Below, piece by piece: positions 25,040 through 32,721 of a DNA stretch of 39,042 nucleotides. Where the stretch lies: positions 346,352-385,393 of the forward strand of contig NZ_LT904902.1 of NCBI RefSeq assembly GCF_900199725.1, read 5' to 3'. Below the pieces are notes generated by a model that saw only the letters and a list, made by a program, of their open reading frames with translations, did not search any database and was not told where the DNA came from. Origin of the DNA: Cytobacillus massiliigabonensis (GTDB lineage Bacteria; Bacillota; Bacilli; Bacillales; Cytobacillaceae). Numbering within the stretch: position 1 is the stretch's first letter; each line of letters starts with the position of its first letter. Made by a program: the position numbers and the translations under genes.

Positions 25040-27334
25040 TTATAAAAATGGACTATTATTTTTGGCTAGGAGCCGCTGCCATCTGTATTCAATTTCCTCT
25101 TCTAGTTCAGCTAAAAGCTCGCTGTTTTCCTCTTTTAATAAATGCTTTGTTTTCCCCATATATTTCAGCCATTCAGATAGCGGAACCCTCTTCTTCTTCT
25201 CATCCGGATTATACGTAATCGCTGTGATTCCTTCTTCTACCTCATATAGCGGGAAGAAGCAAGCGTTCACAGCCGCTTCAAGGATCTTTTCTCCATAACG
25301 ATCCTCAGATTTCCAGTTCAACGGACAAGTAATAAGTATTTTCCCGTAAACCGTACCGACATTTTGCGCATACCATTGTGCCTTTGCTGCTTTTTTAATT
25401 AAGTCTTGAGGAAATGCCTCTGCACCTGTAAAAACATAAGGAATATTTGTTGCTGCCATAATTTGAGCAGTGTCTTTATGGTGGAAGCTTTTCCCCTTCT
25501 GTGTCTTCCCCACATTGCTTGTGCTCGTCATATGTCCCTTTGGTGTAGAATAAGACATTTGCGAGCCTGTATTCATATAGCCTTCATTATCATATTCCAG
25601 CATGATTAATTTATGGTTTCTTAATGCGGTGCCAATCGCAGAGCCCATACCGATATCCATCCCGCCATCTCCTGTCACCATGACAAAGGTAGCATCATCA
25701 GACACTTTGATCTCCCCACGCTCTTTTAATTCAAAAAATGCTTCAACCGTTCCAGATAATGTTGCTGCACCATTTTGGAAAAGGTTGTGGATCATCGTTT
25801 GTTTATGTGACGTATATGGATAAGCAGTCGTTGTCACATATGCACATCCTGTTTGATACAAGACGACGACATCTCCTTCGATGCCTTTAAAGAATAGCTC
25901 TAATCCAGTAAAAATGCCGCAGCCTGGACATGCACCATGCCCTGAAGCAATTCTCTTCGGTTTTGAAGTAAGTGACCGTATCGGTGGAATCTTTACCTTT
26001 AACTTATTTGTTTCTGGATCCTTTTCTACATGGATCAATCCTGATTTATATATATCCCCATGATGAGGAGTGATAACAGGTTTTAATATCTTCTCTTGAT
26101 TGCCAGGTATATGACCAAAATAATCAAATGGCTTTTCGGCATAGCCTATTTCCATTGACTCGATGGCGTCTTTAAAGAAAAGCTCTGCGTCGTCTGCATA
26201 AAAATCCTTGCCTCCTAGTCCAAAAACTCGGCTTAGTACAATTGTTTTGTTATTTTTATCATCCTGTAAGGCCGATTTTACTTCATGTGTTAAATTCGGA
26301 CCGTTCCCGCCATACGAATCCGCTCTTTCTCCTATCAGCAAGGATTTTACATTCTTTAATGCCTCACGAATCTCCTTAGCAGGAAAAGGACGAATAATGT
26401 TGGGGCTAATCACTCCAGCTTTAATGCCCTGTTTTCTTAGCTGATCAACAACATCCTTTGCTGTTTCGGCAGCAGAATTTAATAAGAACAGAGCAACCTC
26501 TGCATCTTCCATCCCATATAAATCTAAAACAGGGTATTCACGTCCTGAAATCTTGGCATAATCCGCCGCGATTTCTTTAAAAACATCCCCCGCAGCATAC
26601 ATCGCTTCAGACTGCTGGAAGTGATTATTCATTAAGTCTTCCCCGTTCATATGGGCACCAATTGTTACAGGCACCTTCGGATCACGGGCAAAATTATAAT
26701 CAGTTGGACATTCCCCTACAAATTGCTGAACAACCTCCCGATCTTTAAAATAATGTACTTTCCTTTTTTGATGAGAAGTAAAGAAGCCATCATAGGCTAC
26801 GATTACTGGCAGACGAACTTTTGCATGCTCGGCAATTTTCAATGCCATAATATTCATATCATAAACAGCTTGAGGTGTTCTTGCTGTAAGTATGACCCAG
26901 CCCGTATTCAAAGCATAATACAAATCGGAATGGTCGCCGCGGATATCTAAAGGACCACTGACTGCACGAGTGACTAAATTCATCACCATTGGGTAACGTG
27001 TTCCTGCCTGAACTGGAAGCTGTTCAAGCATATACATAAACCCATTCGCACTCGTAGCATTAAAAACCCTTGCCCCTGTCGCCGCAGCTCCATAGCAAAT
27101 TCCTGCTGAGCCATGCTCGCCATCTGCAGGGATTAACTTAATATTATGTTCACCGCGGGCCTTCATTTGGTCTAAATATTGTGCGACCTCTGTTGAAGGA
27201 GTAATCGGAAAATAGCCCATGATGTGATAATTAATTTGTGCAGCAGCCATTGCAGCCATTTCATTTCCGCTTTCAAAGGTCGTTAGCTGTTCAGCTTGAT
27301 TGATTACCTTCAACTCTTTCTCCGTCATTGCCAT
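25040..27334 (-). CDS. 2-oxoacid:ferredoxin oxidoreductase, fused alpha-beta subunit (pyruvate/2-ketoisovalerate type)
   Basis: 764 residues that join two normally separate subunits. The alpha part (about 1-425) has GYFPITPSTEVAQYL, the CoA/substrate segment SGPLDIRGDHSDLYYALN and domain II with AGVISPNIIRPFPAKEI. The beta part (about 470-764) has cluster-ligand cysteines in GHGACPGCGIFTG, QTGCAYVTT and ILITCPLNW, and the thiamine diphosphate motif VTGDGGMDIGMGSA with YDNEGYMNTG. The enzyme oxidatively decarboxylates a 2-oxoacid with CoA and passes electrons to ferredoxin, and can run in reverse. Pyruvate is the likely substrate, but valine-type oxoacids cannot be excluded. The start codon overlaps the end of the gamma-delta gene, so the two are coupled. 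Confidence 0.9.
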   Translation of the reverse strand: MAMTEKELKVINQAEQLTTFESGNEMAAMAAAQINYHIMGYFPITPSTEVAQYLDQMKARGEHNIKLIPADGEHGSAGICYGAAATGARVFNATSANGFMYMLEQLPVQAGTRYPMVMNLVTRAVSGPLDIRGDHSDLYYALNTGWVILTARTPQAVYDMNIMALKIAEHAKVRLPVIVAYDGFFTSHQKRKVHYFKDREVVQQFVGECPTDYNFARDPKVPVTIGAHMNGEDLMNNHFQQSEAMYAAGDVFKEIAADYAKISGREYPVLDLYGMEDAEVALFLLNSAAETAKDVVDQLRKQGIKAGVISPNIIRPFPAKEIREALKNVKSLLIGERADSYGGNGPNLTHEVKSALQDDKNNKTIVLSRVFGLGGKDFYADDAELFFKDAIESMEIGYAEKPFDYFGHIPGNQEKILKPVITPHHGDIYKSGLIHVEKDPETNKLKVKIPPIRSLTSKPKRIASGHGACPGCGIFTGLELFFKGIEGDVVVLYQTGCAYVTTTAYPYTSHKQTMIHNLFQNGAATLSGTVEAFFELKERGEIKVSDDATFVMVTGDGGMDIGMGSAIGTALRNHKLIMLEYDNEGYMNTGSQMSYSTPKGHMTSTSNVGKTQKGKSFHHKDTAQIMAATNIPYVFTGAEAFPQDLIKKAAKAQWYAQNVGTVYGKILITCPLNWKSEDRYGEKILEAAVNACFFPLYEVEEGITAITYNPDEKKKRVPLSEWLKYMGKTKHLLKEENSELLAELEEEIEYRWQRLLAKNNSPFL

Positions 27335-28347
27335 TACAGTACCCCTCCTGCTACGTAAGGAAAGTTATGTTTTACTCGATGGGATTCTGCATAGCCAATT
27401 GTTTCTCTTAAATCACTTAATGCAGTCGTTGGACATGCCTCCACACACTTCAAACAACCCTTACAATATTGATAGTCAATTCCCTTTAAGAACATTTGCT
27501 TTCTGCCCCTTTTATCCTCTCCTTCTTCCCAGACGAAGCAAAGATCCGGACAAACAGTATCACACGCCGCACAGTTAATGCATTGCTCGATTTCAAACTT
27601 TGGCAGAAAACCTTGTCTAGAACCGCTTAGATCCTTTAATACGCTATTTGCCTGCGCCGTAATGACTCCACCGATTTCCTGTGTTTCATATCCGAGAATT
27701 GGCATAGGACGTGAAAAAGACTTCCCTTGGGCATCTTCCGGTGTTTCATATGTTTTAAATTGAACTTCATTATATCCGCGTTCAAAGGTCCTGATATTAG
27801 GATCTACTAAATGCGGATACTTTTTTTCAAATGTCTTGCGTATAACATTTTTCATTGATTCGGGATCAAGAAAATCGCAAATACGGAATAGTGCACCAAG
27901 CATTGCCGTATTCACCTTCGTCTTCTCTTCAACAGCAATTTGCAAGGCATCTATGATCGCTAATGTCCCATACTCTAATTTCAAATCTCTCTTTATCTCA
28001 TCAAAATTACGTGTGGAATTCACTAATAATATTCCATCTGGAGCTAAACCGCTCACAACATCTACTGTTTTATACAGGGCTTCATGAAATACGCCAACAA
28101 CATGCGGCTGCTCAATCGGACTATGTGCACGAATCTCCACAGAAGAATCACAAAAGCGAATAAAGCTTTTAACTGGAGATCCCTTCTTTTCAGATCCATA
28201 TGAAGAAAAATTTGAACCATTTAATCCAAGTCCAAGTACACCTGCTTCTGCAAGCATCTTTCCAGCTAAATTCGCTCCAAGCCCCCCTATTGATTCCAAT
28301 CTAATTTCAAAAAAACCAAGTTCGTTTTTCTTAGGTAAGATTGACAT
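27334..28347 (-). CDS. 2-oxoacid:ferredoxin oxidoreductase, fused gamma-delta subunit
   Basis: 337 residues. The gamma domain (about 1-210) begins with FFEIRLESIGGLGANLAGKM, the usual GGxG start, and has GSNFSSYGSEKKGSPVKSF. The C-terminal delta domain is a two-cluster ferredoxin: CINCAACDTVCPDLC (about 256-270) and CKGCLKCVEACPTTAL (about 292-307). Together with the alpha-beta gene downstream it makes a complete four-domain enzyme from two polypeptides, in the gamma, delta, alpha, beta order seen in archaeal POR/VOR operons. GGGAGGGAG lies just before the ATG at 28347. Its electrons presumably go to a free ferredoxin or flavodoxin. Confidence 0.92.
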   Translation of the reverse strand: MSILPKKNELGFFEIRLESIGGLGANLAGKMLAEAGVLGLGLNGSNFSSYGSEKKGSPVKSFIRFCDSSVEIRAHSPIEQPHVVGVFHEALYKTVDVVSGLAPDGILLVNSTRNFDEIKRDLKLEYGTLAIIDALQIAVEEKTKVNTAMLGALFRICDFLDPESMKNVIRKTFEKKYPHLVDPNIRTFERGYNEVQFKTYETPEDAQGKSFSRPMPILGYETQEIGGVITAQANSVLKDLSGSRQGFLPKFEIEQCINCAACDTVCPDLCFVWEEGEDKRGRKQMFLKGIDYQYCKGCLKCVEACPTTALSDLRETIGYAESHRVKHNFPYVAGGVL

Positions 28348-28543
28348 ATATTCTCCCTCCCGCTATTTCCTTTGGTATTTATTAACTATCAGAATTTATA
28401 GCCACAAATTCTGAGCGCATAAGAAAAAATAAGGCACTAACCTAACCGAATGGCTTAGTAATTACAAAATTTATCTTATACAGGTTGACAAATAATCCCC
28501 AATTTTCATTTTAGGGGAAGGGTTCGTATTCTGCTGTGACAAA

Positions 28544-28559
28544 TGTCAATTATTTCACA
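28544..28559. promoter_or_regulatory. Fnr-like box
   Basis: TGTCAATTATTTCACA matches TGTGA-N6-TCACA with one mismatch and is preceded by an overlapping half-site TGTGACAAATGTCA. It is about 200 bases upstream of the oxidoreductase operon, which would suit oxygen control. About one such one-mismatch site is expected by chance in a window of this size. Confidence 0.35.
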
Positions 28560-28612
28560 GAAAATTTGAAACAGATTAAATTTATGATTAAAAATCACTG
28601 TATTAATAAGAT

Positions 28613-28627
28613 TTGAAAACGCATTCT
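28613..28627. promoter_or_regulatory. CcpA cre site upstream of the oxidoreductase operon
   Basis: TTGAAAACGCATTCT matches WTGNAANCGNWNNCW fully and shares the core TTTGAAAACGC with the sites near fixA and ykvS. It lies 266 bases before the minus-strand operon and 175 bases before the plus-strand acyltransferase, so its target is uncertain. Confidence 0.45.
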
Positions 28628-28801
28628 CAATTATATAACAGATTTCTTCATGTACTATAACAGGTAAAAAACTCTGCATAATTGGAACGTTATGGTTCAA
28701 TTTCCACTTATTAAATGGTCAAATTTTGTTTCATACGTGATAATGTGGGTATGTAAAATGAAAGGGTATCTTTTATAGGGGGCTATAAAAGAGGTGGATT
28801 T

Positions 28802-29842
28802 ATGAAGCAACGTGATTATTACTTTGATAATGCAAAATTTATTTTGATTTTCTTTGTGGTTTTTGGCCATTTTTTACGTTCCTATATTGGAGAAAGCGAA
28901 ACGATTTACACATTATATAAGGTCATTTATACCTTTCACATGCCAGCATTTATTCTCGTTTCAGGTTATTTTGCAAAAGGCTTTCACAAAATGGGGTATT
29001 TGCCTAAGATCGCAAAGAAGCTTATTTTGCCATATATTATCTTTCAATTAATCTATTCGATATTTTATTATTTTTTATATGACAAGTCTGATTTTCAAGT
29101 AGACCCGCTTACACCGCATTGGTCTTTATGGTTTTTAATCAGCTTGTTTTTCTGGAATCTTCTCCTTCCGCTCTTTGCAAAATATAAGGCGGTCTATTCT
29201 TTAACAGCTGCGTTATTTATTGGACTAGCAGTAGGATATTTTGATTCCATTGCCAATTATTTAAGCCTATCAAGAACCTTTGTATTTTTTCCGTTATTCT
29301 TACTAGGCTATTTTATGAAAAAAGATTATTTTTACTCACTATTAAAACCAAAAATTAAAGTGGCTGCAGTCTGTATATTAGCAGTAGTTTTTGTAGGCTT
29401 TTATCTATTCCCAGAAATTAATTATGAATGGCTGCTTGGTTCAAAGCCATATTCAGAATTGGAAGTAACATCCATACGTGCTGTTTTTACTAGATTCGGA
29501 TTTTATCTATTAAGCTTGATCATGGTATTTACCTTCTTCACGCTCGTTCCCAGAAAACAATATTTTTTCACTAATCTTGGGAAAAACACCCTGTACGTTT
29601 ATTTATTGCACGGTTTTTTCATACGAGTATTCAGGGAAAGCGAAGTACACAATTACTTTACAAAGCCAGAAAACTTCCTATTGCTCGCATGTGCATCGTT
29701 ATTGCTTTCCTTACTGTTATCAAGCAAATATATTACATCTTTTGCTCAGCCAATTATTGAATTAAGAATGTCAAAATTGAAAAGCTTAATAATTAAAGGA
29801 CAGTCAATTTTACGCTTTTATCGAAAAAAATTGTTAAATTAA
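28802..29842 (+). CDS. Membrane acyltransferase, acyltransferase-3 family (YkrP-like)
   Basis: 346 residues with about ten membrane helices. The start YYFDNAKFILIFFVVFGHFL carries the family motif of a short polar segment before helix 1 with a catalytic-type His. Further marks are YTFHMPAFILVSGYFAKG and the late LGKNTLYVYLLHGFFIR. Such enzymes O-acetylate or O-acylate cell-surface sugars. B. subtilis ykrP, a family member, is next to kinE. AGAGGTGG lies just before the ATG. The substrate is unknown. Confidence 0.87.
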   Translation: MKQRDYYFDNAKFILIFFVVFGHFLRSYIGESETIYTLYKVIYTFHMPAFILVSGYFAKGFHKMGYLPKIAKKLILPYIIFQLIYSIFYYFLYDKSDFQVDPLTPHWSLWFLISLFFWNLLLPLFAKYKAVYSLTAALFIGLAVGYFDSIANYLSLSRTFVFFPLFLLGYFMKKDYFYSLLKPKIKVAAVCILAVVFVGFYLFPEINYEWLLGSKPYSELEVTSIRAVFTRFGFYLLSLIMVFTFFTLVPRKQYFFTNLGKNTLYVYLLHGFFIRVFRESEVHNYFTKPENFLLLACASLLLSLLLSSKYITSFAQPIIELRMSKLKSLIIKGQSILRFYRKKLLN

Positions 29843-29848
29843 TGATTC

Positions 29849-29877
29849 AAGGACGCATCATCTGCGTCCTTTTTTTC
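29849..29877 (+). terminator. Rho-independent terminator after the acyltransferase
   Basis: AGGACGCA and TGCGTCCT form an 8-bp stem with a five-base loop followed by T7. Confidence 0.9.
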
Positions 29878-29955
29878 CTTCAATCGAAATAATTGACTAG
29901 ATAGGAAAAGTGGGTTTATAATAAATTTTGTTGTCTTATTATTACATTAATCTAT

Positions 29956-30029
29956 GTCCCAGTAGCTCAGTAGGATAGAGCGACAGCCTCCTAAGCTGTA
30001 GGTCGTAGGTTCGATTCCTATCTGGGACG
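29956..30029 (+). tRNA. tRNA-Arg (anticodon CCU)
   Basis: The full cloverleaf is readable: acceptor GTCCCAG/CTGGGAC, D arm GCTC/GAGC, anticodon stem ACAGC/GCTGT around the loop CTCCTAA (anticodon CCT at 34-36, codon AGG), and T arm GTAGG-TTCGATT-CCTAT. The discriminator base is G. No 3' CCA is encoded. This rare-codon tRNA is a common integration target for tyrosine integrases, and the 3' half is repeated at 35899. Confidence 0.97.
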
Positions 30030-30128
30030 CTAAATAAGAGACCGCCAACTCCTTGATATATAAGGAGTTGGCGGTCTCTTCATTTTAGAAACATATGTTC
30101 TTGATGGCAGTTAAAATGGGATATGGTA
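30002..30128 (+). repeat. Direct repeat copy A / putative attL at tRNA-Arg
   Basis: About 127 bp, starting in the tRNA T arm (GTCGTAGGTTCG) and ending at GGGATATGGTA, recurs at 35899-36026. By eye the copies agree at roughly nine of ten positions with a single one-base gap. The copy includes the tRNA 3' end, its terminator and about 45 bp more. Reading frames on both outer sides change abruptly at the repeat limits. Confidence 0.8.
30036..30080 (+). terminator. tRNA-Arg terminator
   Basis: AAGAGACCGCCAACTCCTT pairs perfectly over 19 bp with AAGGAGTTGGCGGTCTCTT around a seven-base loop. It starts seven bases after the tRNA. Confidence 0.88.
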
Positions 30129-30323
30129 TGTATTCAAATTTTGTTTATGATTACTTGAAATATTGTCCTCAAAGTAGGTGCAAGGTACATTAGATTCTTT
30201 CAAAATTTCATAATCTCGCTTTGTTACCTTCCTAGCTTCTGTAACTTCGTTCAAAATGCCATTTGCGCCTGAACCTGTGTTTTTCCAGTGGCAAGGATGG
30301 AGTTCGATTTCTCTTACGCTCAT
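30111..30323 (-). pseudogene. Truncated N-acetylmuramoyl-L-alanine amidase (lysin-like), N-terminal part only
   Basis: 70 residues from an ATG at 30323 with AAGGAGAGG seven bases before it. The N-terminus REIELHPCHWKNTGSGANG then EVTEARKVTKRDYEILKES looks like the start of Amidase_3 endolysins: first zinc His in HPCHW, second ligand Glu in the EVTEARKV helix. The full domain needs about 170-200 residues and another His. The match stops at NLNT, and the last five codons (YHIPF and stop) come from repeat copy A. The gene was therefore cut at the attachment-like repeat. Bacillus phages often keep lysis genes next to the attachment site, which fits prophage decay. Confidence 0.6.
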
Positions 30324-30422
30324 TATTTTCCTCTCCTTATTTAAAATGAAAAGACTGCCCGATTGGACAGCCTGAAAAAATTGTATAAGAAAAAAACTAC
30401 CTAAAATAAGGTAGGCAAAAAA

Positions 30423-30767
30423 TTAGATATCAGCATTTTCAATCGTTACTGTGACTGTTGAATCTTTCCCACTCTCAGTTGCATCCCCTTTTACAGTGAT
30501 AGTGCCATGACCTGTATCATTAGTAATGGTACCAGTTAGCATTAGTCGAATTTGACTATCTGAAGTTCCAAAATGAACATAGCCTGAAATGGAAAGCCCA
30601 CTTAAATCACCTGTAAATTCTACATTCGTGTATTTAAATGGTCTTACAAAAGTATCGTTGCTTAATGTTAATTCAATAACTAATTGGTTATTTACATCAT
30701 ATGAACCTTCTTCAAAAGAGGCTTTATCAATGGTCAACGTTATTACTGGTGGTTCGCTATTCTCGTC
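30423..30767 (-). pseudogene. Remnant of a surface-type beta-sandwich protein
   Basis: The open frame runs from GAC at 30767 to the stop at 30423 (about 114 codons) with no ATG and no ribosome site; only a TTG at 30737 could start it. The sequence is rich in Thr, Ser, Asp and beta-strand patterns (PPVITLTIDKASFEEG, ISGYVHFGTSDSQIRLML, GTITVKGDATESGKD), like one Ig-like repeat of a secreted protein. Just upstream the other frame encodes a short DKDKDK tract, and adding one base at about 30768 would join the two, so a frameshift is likely. No signal peptide remains. Confidence 0.45.
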
Positions 30768-30784
30768 TTATCCTTATCTTTATC

Positions 30785-30862
30785 TCGGTTTATAACGAGC
30801 CTTCACCAAACAGGCGACTTTCATCGCATTCGGCGATCCGTCAGCAATAGACCTTTTTTCTT
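30785..30862. other. Cluster of GC-rich hairpins in an AT-rich island
   Basis: Three adjacent stems are visible: CTCG/CGAG, GCCT/AGGC and TCGC/GCGA, followed on the plus strand by ATCCGTCAGC and a T6 run. It is non-coding in all frames beyond about 15 codons. It could be a structured RNA remnant or a foreign patch. I could not match it to a known riboswitch. Confidence 0.35.
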
Positions 30863-30952
30863 ATTTCCCCACTACTATTGTAAAGTAAAAACCTTAAGTT
30901 TAGTCAAAGTATTTACCTTTCCTCTCGTATATCCATTTTTCTTAATTCAGCC

Positions 30953-31246
30953 TCACACTTTACTAGTTATGGTATCACAAAATCTTAATCCAACTAATCT
31001 ATTAAAGTCATGCTTTACTAGTATAATTCCATTATTTTGAAATGGCATTATGTAAAATTGTAAATGAGTTTTATTAAGTATCCATTTAACATATGTTTTT
31101 TGTGATTTATTCTTGAATGAGAATGTTGAGGTTGCTAAGATGCTTCTAAAATTAGGAGAATCGTTTTTTATTTTGGAAATAATGATCGAGTTGCTAAAAT
31201 CCCGTTTAAATATTTGATGCTCCTTATCAATAAGATACGTCGTCAT
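30953..31246 (-). CDS. Hypothetical protein of the tRNA-bounded region
   Basis: 97 residues starting MTTYLIDKEHQIFKRDF, with CAGGAGA four bases before the ATG. It is a soluble, basic, beta-rich pattern (IIISKIKNDSPNFRSI; YVKWILNKTHLQFYIM). No domain is recognised and it may itself be shortened. AT-rich codon use is like the rest of the island. Confidence 0.5.
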   Translation of the reverse strand: MTTYLIDKEHQIFKRDFSNSIIISKIKNDSPNFRSILATSTFSFKNKSQKTYVKWILNKTHLQFYIMPFQNNGIILVKHDFNRLVGLRFCDTITSKV

Positions 31247-31490
31247 AGTCTCCTGAATTTGTTATTTTGGAAAATTTGTTAATATATTCAAATCTCCTTA
31301 TCTATATTATTTATTTAAGACTTTTAGGATTCAAGGCAAATTTCTGTGAAAATGATATTATCTTACTAAACTATCATTAAGTTCACTTAAATTTCGTATT
31401 GCGATCAACTCGTAAGCACTTATCACATTTCCATTACTTTTATACTTTTAATCAATATTTTTAGTCTTTTTTACCCTAGTTTTTTCGTGT

Positions 31491-31496
31491 TATAAT
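31491..31496 (+). promoter_or_regulatory. Extended -10 promoter element
   Basis: TGTTATAAT (extended -10 TGnTATAAT) with an AT-rich -35 region, about 36 bases before the ATG at 31533. The preceding stretch 31250-31485 is AT-rich and shows nothing else. Confidence 0.45.
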
Positions 31497-31532
31497 ACAA
31501 ATGTCCTAATGTTTAAAGGCAAGGAGTTTGTT

Positions 31533-31829
31533 ATGAAAAAACTAGTTGATCCAATTGAGCATTTTGAAAAATTGTTACAAAAATATCCAGATGAAATAAA
31601 GAATACATATGAATTTTATTCCTTTTTCAAAAAATTACCTTTGGCTAATCAAACCTTTGATTATGTTCCTATCATTGAGTTAGGTACTATCTTCAAGTAT
31701 AAAAAGCCTAAAATCTTCTTTGAAATGCGGAAATTTTCAAGGAAAAGTTCTGTTATTGATCTTATAACTTCTTCTGAAACGGATTTACAGAGTGCGATAG
31801 ACATAATTAACAAATTGAAAAATCAATAA
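31533..31829 (+). CDS. Hypothetical protein of the tRNA-bounded region
   Basis: 98 residues from ATG 31533 with AAGGAG six bases before it; the upstream start at 31509 is not supported. It is charged and mainly helical (LVDPIEHFEKLLQKYPDEI; SETDLQSAIDIINKLKN). No motif or membrane segment is seen. An extended -10 promoter upstream suggests it is expressed. I do not recognise it. Confidence 0.6.
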   Translation: MKKLVDPIEHFEKLLQKYPDEIKNTYEFYSFFKKLPLANQTFDYVPIIELGTIFKYKKPKIFFEMRKFSRKSSVIDLITSSETDLQSAIDIINKLKNQ

Positions 31830-31924
31830 TCTCCTTTTATGTCACATTTTTTGACGTAAATACTTTACTAAAATTAAATTTAATTCTTAAGTCATAGAGC
31901 TAATCTCCCCTTATAATAGAGCTC

Positions 31925-31970
31925 CCAGGGTAAGTCACCAATCCTTTACTCAACGCACTCCTTGCCCTGG
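31925..31970. other. Isolated inverted repeat
   Basis: CCAGGGTAAG and CTTGCCCTGG form a 10-bp stem (one G-U pair) around a 26-base loop between the 31533 gene and the zinc-ribbon gene. There is no T run on either side, so it is not a simple terminator. Confidence 0.4.
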
Positions 31971-31985
31971 AAACATGGTGCTTAT

Positions 31986-32186
31986 TTAGTTAACTACGAA
32001 TAGTCTTTTTCTACATGACTGACAATAAGCGTATTTGCTAAATTTATATTTCAAACTATCGTGCATGTCTGAATTTTTTTCTTCATCATAATTTCCATCG
32101 AAAGAAAATCTTGTTTCACTATTCCCTCTTATTTGCGTTTTTAAATAATACCCTTCGTATGAACTGCAATGAGGACATTGTTTCAT
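31986..32186 (-). CDS. Small zinc-ribbon protein
   Basis: 66 residues with two CxxC pairs: CPHC at residues 4-7 and CQSC near 55-58, the usual four-cysteine zinc ribbon. GAAGGAAAAACA precedes the ATG at 32186. The middle (about 20-50) is acidic and polar. The role is unknown; many island and phage genes encode such small zinc-binding proteins. Confidence 0.6.
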   Translation of the reverse strand: MKQCPHCSSYEGYYLKTQIRGNSETRFSFDGNYDEEKNSDMHDSLKYKFSKYAYCQSCRKRLFVVN

Positions 32187-32721
32187 TGTTTTTCCTTCAT
32201 GTTAACTCAGTCGTTATATTAGATACTTTATCTTTTTTCTCTTTTTACATAAAAGAACTATATTTGTAAAAAATAAGTATTATTTTCTGTAGGGACTGAT
32301 AACTCTATGACACATAAAAAAGAAAAAACGATAATAATCTCATCATTAGTTGTTACTTCTTTTCTAATAGTTCTATTTGTACCAAAAGACAAGGTGCGTG
32401 AAGCACAACTAATATTTTTTTTCAAACAAGTATTAACTTGGTTATTTGGTCTAATAGTAGTCGAAATGGGACTGATAAAATATCCTTATCGACTTTTTTT
32501 TAAAAGAGCTAGTAAATCAAGTTTTAGTTTTGAGTACTTTATTTATCCTGCACTTAGTGTATTGTTTAATCTCCATTATCCTGAAAAAAGTAAGCTATTA
32601 ATAAAGATTTTATTTAATGCTTTATATCCATCAATAATAACTTTGTTAGAAATGGTTGCTTTAAAATATATAAATGTCAACCTAAACATGTACATAATTG
32701 ATCGTTTAAATATGTACAAAA

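Larger units (their letters stand above)
28348..28801. other. 454-bp divergent intergenic region upstream of the oxidoreductase operon
   Basis: AT-rich, no supported gene. It contains a perfect cre site (28613-28627) and an Fnr-like palindrome (28544-28559). A plus-strand promoter for the acyltransferase is expected near 28730, but no clean match is seen. I could not place a convincing sigma-A promoter for the minus-strand operon. Confidence 0.6.

Noticed and set aside
30785..30862. Possible c-di-AMP (ydaO-type) riboswitch because of ATCCGTCAGC
   Set aside because: Only about ten bases resemble that RNA's end; the rest of the conserved core is absent.
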